Notes under the pieces: generated by a model
The model's database searches: none
Told to the model about the DNA's origin: nothing
The model's input: only the letters and a program-made list of their open reading frames with translations
Part shown: piece after piece, positions 60,994 to 64,000 of the stretch
Layout: the number at the start of each line of letters is the position of its first letter
Position numbering within the stretch: position 1 is the first letter of the stretch
Origin: Actinobacteria bacterium OV320
Lineage (GTDB): Bacteria > Actinomycetota > Actinomycetes > Streptomycetales > Streptomycetaceae
Reading direction: 5' to 3'
Assembly: GCA_001298545.1 (NCBI GenBank)
Contig: LJCX01000023.1
Location: 186,001-250,000, forward strand
DNA length: 64,000 nt
Made by a program: the position numbers and the translations under genes

Positions 60994-61727
60994 CCTGGTC
61001 CGAGATGCAGCCCCTGCTGTCACAGGCGTGTTGGGACACCCTCTACATGGTCGGCTGGTCCACGCTCATCGCCGTCGTCGGCGGTCTCCCGCTCGGCGTC
61101 CTGCTGGTCCTCACCGACCGGGGCGGCCTGCTGCAGAACCTGGCCGCCAACAAGGTGATCGGGCAGGTCGTGAACATCGCCCGCTCGCTGCCGTTCATCA
61201 TCCTGATGGTCGCGCTGATGAACTTCACCCGCACGATCACCGGGACGACCATCGGCCGCGAGGCCGCGATCGTGCCGCTCGCCATCGGGGCCATCCCGTT
61301 CTTCGCCCGCCTGGTCGAGACGGCCGTCCGCGAAGTGGACGGCGGACTCGTCGAGGCCGTGCAGGCGATGGGCGGCAACACCTGGACGATCGTGCGCAAG
61401 GTCCTCGTGCCGGAGTCCCTGCCCTCGCTCATCGCGAGCACCACGACCACGATCGTGGCCCTGATCGGCTACTCCGCCATGGCCGGCACGGTCGGCGCGG
61501 GTGGCCTCGGCGACATCGCCATCCGCTACGGCTACCAGCGTTTCGAGACCGAGCTGATGTGGATCACGGTGGCGATCCTCGCCGTCGTCATCTCGCTCAT
61601 CCAGTTCGCCGGCGACTACGCGGCCCGTTCCCTGCACCGCCGCGGCGGCAGCTCGGGCCCCGCGCCGAGGCTCCGGCTCCTGAAGGCCAAGGAGCCGGCC
61701 GCCGCGGACATCAGCAAGGTCGCCTGA
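60990..61727 (+). CDS. metI: Methionine ABC importer permease
   Basis: A membrane subunit, 245 residues, five helices. The EAA loop that docks on MetN is seen in DGGLVEAVQAMGGNTWTIVRKVLVPESLP, here in two overlapping parts, and the helix pattern starts with TLYMVGWSTLIAVVGGLPLGVLLVLT. Its sequence from IARSLPFIILMVALMNFTR to AGTVGAGGLGDIAIRYGYQRFE is very typical of MetI. It starts at GTG overlapping the metN stop. It acts as a dimer with MetN2. Confidence 0.95.
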   Translation: MTWSEMQPLLSQACWDTLYMVGWSTLIAVVGGLPLGVLLVLTDRGGLLQNLAANKVIGQVVNIARSLPFIILMVALMNFTRTITGTTIGREAAIVPLAIGAIPFFARLVETAVREVDGGLVEAVQAMGGNTWTIVRKVLVPESLPSLIASTTTTIVALIGYSAMAGTVGAGGLGDIAIRYGYQRFETELMWITVAILAVVISLIQFAGDYAARSLHRRGGSSGPAPRLRLLKAKEPAAADISKVA

Positions 61728-61802
61728 GCCCCCCAGGGCCGCTCCCACAGATCCCCCGCACACCCCACGCGGGTCGCTACACCCTCAGGAAAGGCACTTT
61801 TC

Positions 61803-62630
61803 GTGCGTAACACCGCCAAGTTCACCACCGCAGCCCTCGCCGTCGGCGCCCTCACCCTGGGGCTGACCGCCTGCGGCTCGGACAAGGACGCCGCCTCCGA
61901 CACCAGCGGCCCGCTGACCGTCGCCGCGAGCCCGACCCCGCACGCCGAGATCCTCGACTTCGTCAAGGACAACCTGGCGAAGAAGGCGGGACTGGACCTG
62001 GAGGTCAAGGAGTTCACCGACTACGTCACGCCGAACACGGCGACGGAGGACGGCTCGGTCGACGCCAACTACTTCCAGAACCAGCCGTACCTCGACGACT
62101 TCAACAAGAAGAACGGCACCCACATCGTGCCCGTCGTCACGGTCCACCTGGAGCCGCTCGGCCTCTACTCCCACAAGGTCAAGAGCGCCGAAGCCCTGAA
62201 GAGCGGCGCGACGATCGCGGTTCCCAACGACAGCGTCAACGAGGCCCGCGCCCTGAAGCTGCTCGCCGCGAACAAGCTCATCACCCTCAAGGCCGGTGTG
62301 GGCAACGACGCGACCCCCGCGGACATCACCGAGAACCCGAAGAAGCTCAAGTTCAAGGAGCTGGAGGCGGCCCAGACCCCGCGCTCCCTGGACGACGTGG
62401 ACGCCGCCGTCATCAATGGCAACTACGCCATCGAGGCCGACCTGAAGCCCGCGTCGGACGCCCTCGTCCTGGAGTCCGCCACGGACAACCCGTACGGCAA
62501 CTTCCTCGCCGTCAAGGACGGCAACGAGGACGACCCGCGGGTGAAGAAGCTGGCCGAGCTCCTCACCTCCGCCGAGGTCAAGAAGTTCATCGAGGAAAAG
62601 TACGACGGCTCCGTCATCGCCTCGTTCTGA
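61803..62630 (+). CDS. metQ: Methionine-binding lipoprotein
   Basis: The substrate-binding protein of MetNIQ, 275 residues, anchored by lipid at Cys24 (lipobox LTAC-GS). NLPA-family sequence: PHAEILDFVKDNLAKKAGLDL, DYVTPNTATEDGSVDANYFQNQPYL, LEPLGLYSHKVKS, IAVPNDSVNEARALKLL and DDVDAAVINGNYAIEAD all match. It lies 75 bp after metI; GTG 61803 has AGGAAAGG upstream. It delivers D/L-methionine to MetI. Confidence 0.95.
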   Translation: MRNTAKFTTAALAVGALTLGLTACGSDKDAASDTSGPLTVAASPTPHAEILDFVKDNLAKKAGLDLEVKEFTDYVTPNTATEDGSVDANYFQNQPYLDDFNKKNGTHIVPVVTVHLEPLGLYSHKVKSAEALKSGATIAVPNDSVNEARALKLLAANKLITLKAGVGNDATPADITENPKKLKFKELEAAQTPRSLDDVDAAVINGNYAIEADLKPASDALVLESATDNPYGNFLAVKDGNEDDPRVKKLAELLTSAEVKKFIEEKYDGSVIASF

Positions 62631-62666
62631 ACACCTTGACCGGCCGGGGTACCGGCACTTGCGCCC

Positions 62667-62697
62667 GGGGTCCGCACCATCACCTGGTGTGGACCCC
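62667..62697 (+). terminator. Terminator after metNIQ
   Basis: A 13-bp stem, GGGGTCCGCACCA (62667-62679) with TGGTGTGGACCCC (62685-62697), with one G-U pair and a TCACC loop, 37 bp past metQ. Confidence 0.8.
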
Positions 62698-62799
62698 GTG
62701 GTGTGGTTCCGGGCCCACATGCTGCATGCTGGGCAGTTCAGCGGACCCTGACGGGTCGGCAGGTCACACCCCGAAGTATCGAAGGTTACGGAGCGGCGC

Positions 62800-63438
62800 A
62801 TGACGAGCACCTTCCCCACCATCTCCATCAGCACGGAGCGGTTGGTGCTGCGTCGCCTCGACGAGGACGACGTGCCCGCCCTGGCCGACATGATGAACGA
62901 CGAGCAGGTCGCGGCCTGGACGGCCGTGCCCCAGCCCTACGACGAGGCGGCCGCCCGCCGCTGGATCACCGAGTACGCGCCCACCGAACGCACCGAGGGC
63001 CGCGGCCTCGACCTCGCGGTCACCGAGTTCCTCACCCAGCGCCTGGTCGGCGTCATCCAGCTCGCCAAGACCAACTGGCACGTCCGCTCCACCGAACTGT
63101 CGTACATCATCGCGCCCTGGGCGCGCGGCGAGGGCTACGCCTCCGAGGCGGCGCTGGCCACCGCCCAATGGCTGGTCCGCGACCAGAAGTTCGAGCGCAT
63201 CGAGCTGCGCACGGCCGCCGACAACACCGCCTCCCAGCAGGTCGCGCAGAAGATCGGCTGTATCAGCGAGGGCGTGCTGCGCGGCGCCTGCATAGCGCGC
63301 GCCCGGGCCGAGGACGGCCGGTGGAATGAGGTGCGCACCGACTACATCGTGTGGAGCCTCCTCCCGGAGGACCTGGAGGGCCCCGGGGAGCACTTCGCGG
63401 AGAGCGGCGGTTTCACGTCGTACACCGACTGGAACTGA
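62800..63438 (+). CDS. RimJ/RimL-type GNAT acetyltransferase
   Basis: A 212-residue acetyltransferase of the RimJ/RimL group. It opens with ISTERLVLRRLDEDDVPALAD, then the strand LSYIIAPWARGEGYASEAAL (acetyl-CoA loop, about residue 105), then RIELRTAADNTASQQVAQKIG with the conserved Asn, and VLRGACIARARAEDGRWNEV. Members acetylate protein N-termini, aminoglycosides or other amines; the target here is unknown. ATG 62800 follows GGAGCGGCGC. It stands alone between metQ and the cobalamin gene. Confidence 0.9.
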   Translation: MTSTFPTISISTERLVLRRLDEDDVPALADMMNDEQVAAWTAVPQPYDEAAARRWITEYAPTERTEGRGLDLAVTEFLTQRLVGVIQLAKTNWHVRSTELSYIIAPWARGEGYASEAALATAQWLVRDQKFERIELRTAADNTASQQVAQKIGCISEGVLRGACIARARAEDGRWNEVRTDYIVWSLLPEDLEGPGEHFAESGGFTSYTDWN

Positions 63439-63534
63439 CTCCCGCGCCGGTGCCACCACCCTTGCCGTGACCCACCGACCAGGTACCCTCACGGAGCCCG
63501 CTACCTGCGTGAACCCCGGGGGAGACTGACGACG

Positions 63535-64000
63535 ATGGCCGACCGCGTCACGGTGATCGGATGGGACGGTTCGCCGCTGACCGCCGCGGCCCGCTCCGCC
63601 CTCGGTGCCGCCACGCTGGTGGCCGGCGCCCCCCACCACCTGACGCTGCCCGAGGTGCCGCCCGCGGCGGAGCGCGTCCGGCTCGGCAGTGTCTCCCTCG
63701 CCGCCCGCCGCATCGCGGGCCACCGCGGCACCGCGGTCGTCCTCGCCGACGGCGACCCGGGCTTCTTCGGCGTCGTACGGACCCTGCGCGCACCCGAGTT
63801 CGGCCTGGAGGTCGAGGTCGTCCCGGCCGTCTCCGCCGTCGCCGCCGCCTTCGCCCGGGCCGGCATGCCCTGGGACGACGCCCATGTGGTCGTCGCCCAC
63901 CGGCGCACCCTGCGCCGCGCCGTGAACGTCTGCCGCGCTCACACCAAGGTCGCCGTCCTCACCTCCCCGGGCGCGGGCCCCGCCGAGCTCGGCCTGCTCA
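63535..64000 (+). CDS. cobL: Cobalamin biosynthesis precorrin-6Y methyltransferase, 3'-truncated
   Basis: The first 155 residues of a corrin-ring SAM-dependent methyltransferase (CobL/CbiE). RVTVIGWDGSPLTAAARSAL, then the LVAGAPHHL block, AVVLADGDPGFFGVVRTLRA (the second SAM motif) and VEVVPAVSAVAAAFARAGMPWDDAHVV, seen in two parts, match the tetrapyrrole methyltransferase fold, in which the usual GDP loop is ADGDPGF. It continues past the window edge; full CobL also has a CbiT part. ATG 63535 has GGGGGAGA upstream. The 96-bp gap before it holds no cobalamin riboswitch. It marks the start of a probable cobalamin operon. Confidence 0.88.
   Translation, partial: MADRVTVIGWDGSPLTAAARSALGAATLVAGAPHHLTLPEVPPAAERVRLGSVSLAARRIAGHRGTAVVLADGDPGFFGVVRTLRAPEFGLEVEVVPAVSAVAAAFARAGMPWDDAHVVVAHRRTLRRAVNVCRAHTKVAVLTSPGAGPAELGLL

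Noticed and set aside
63439..63534. Adenosylcobalamin riboswitch before cobL
   Set aside because: The gap is only 96 bp, too short for the roughly 200-nt element, and no B12-box-like sequence is seen.

Overview
The window is chromosomal DNA from a Streptomyces or very close relative. The evidence is the very high GC content with strong G/C third-codon bias, frequent GTG and TTG starts, and four-base ATGA/GTGA overlaps between operon genes. The gene order (glnA4-type cluster, infC-rpmI-rplT, pheST, argCJBDR, argH, metNIQ) matches, from memory, the core-chromosome order of Streptomyces coelicolor around SCO1617 to SCO1555. Locus numbers quoted here are recollections, not searches. I saw no tRNA, rRNA, CRISPR array, insertion sequence or prophage.

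Layout. 1-1.9 kb: a truncated TDT-family transporter and a divergent LysR regulator with a palindrome over its start. 2.0-7.3 kb: a gamma-glutamyl amide pathway (class I amidotransferase, GntR/FadR regulator, GlnA4-like synthetase, aldehyde dehydrogenase, short-chain dehydrogenase). 7.3-14.9 kb: a D-threonine aldolase-like PLP enzyme, a proline-rich membrane protein that may be frameshifted and is coupled to a mycosin protease, a beta-lactamase-fold protein, an SseB protein and a DUF1844 protein. 14.9-22.7 kb: translation genes (infC with an AUC start and attenuator leader, rpmI, rplT, a TrmH-type methylase, a PAS histidine kinase, pheS-pheT). 22.7-36.7 kb: mixed regulators, enzymes and transporters, including a SpoIIE/PP2C phosphatase flanked by inverted repeats, a MocR/EamA pair with overlapping divergent starts, a degenerate histidine phosphatase and a secreted GH51 arabinofuranosidase.

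36.8-41.7 kb holds the argCJBDR operon. 42.2-45.5 kb holds a membrane flavin electron-transfer operon: a ferric-reductase-like flavocytochrome, a protein with three tandem FMN-binding domains, and the ApbE flavin transferase that would flavinylate it. 45.6-49.9 kb has an L,D-transpeptidase-like protein, an animal-type haem peroxidase, a PNPOx-fold protein and a secreted protein made of two copies of one domain. argH (50.1 kb) has its own promoter, whose phased TGCA repeats match those at argC. No argG or argF is present here, so arginine synthesis is completed elsewhere.

51.5-64 kb: a 38-nt C homopolymer, an aldo/keto reductase, a TetR-MFS efflux operon with a clear operator, 76-bp tandem repeats, PlsC, a secreted GlpQ-like phosphodiesterase with possible PHO boxes, a small sigma-like protein, two GNATs, two small membrane proteins, and metNIQ. 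About 0.2 kb upstream of metN lies a short, apparently leaderless ORF ending in a Cys-Met-Cys-Arg-Met-Cys run, a candidate sulfur-amino-acid attenuator. The window ends inside a cobalamin methyltransferase gene (cobL/cbiE).

Most promising regulatory observations: the Cys/Met leader ORF before metNIQ, the shared motif on both sides of the glnA4-cluster regulator, the matched ARG operators, the infC leader, and the two loci where C homopolymers affect reading or assembly.
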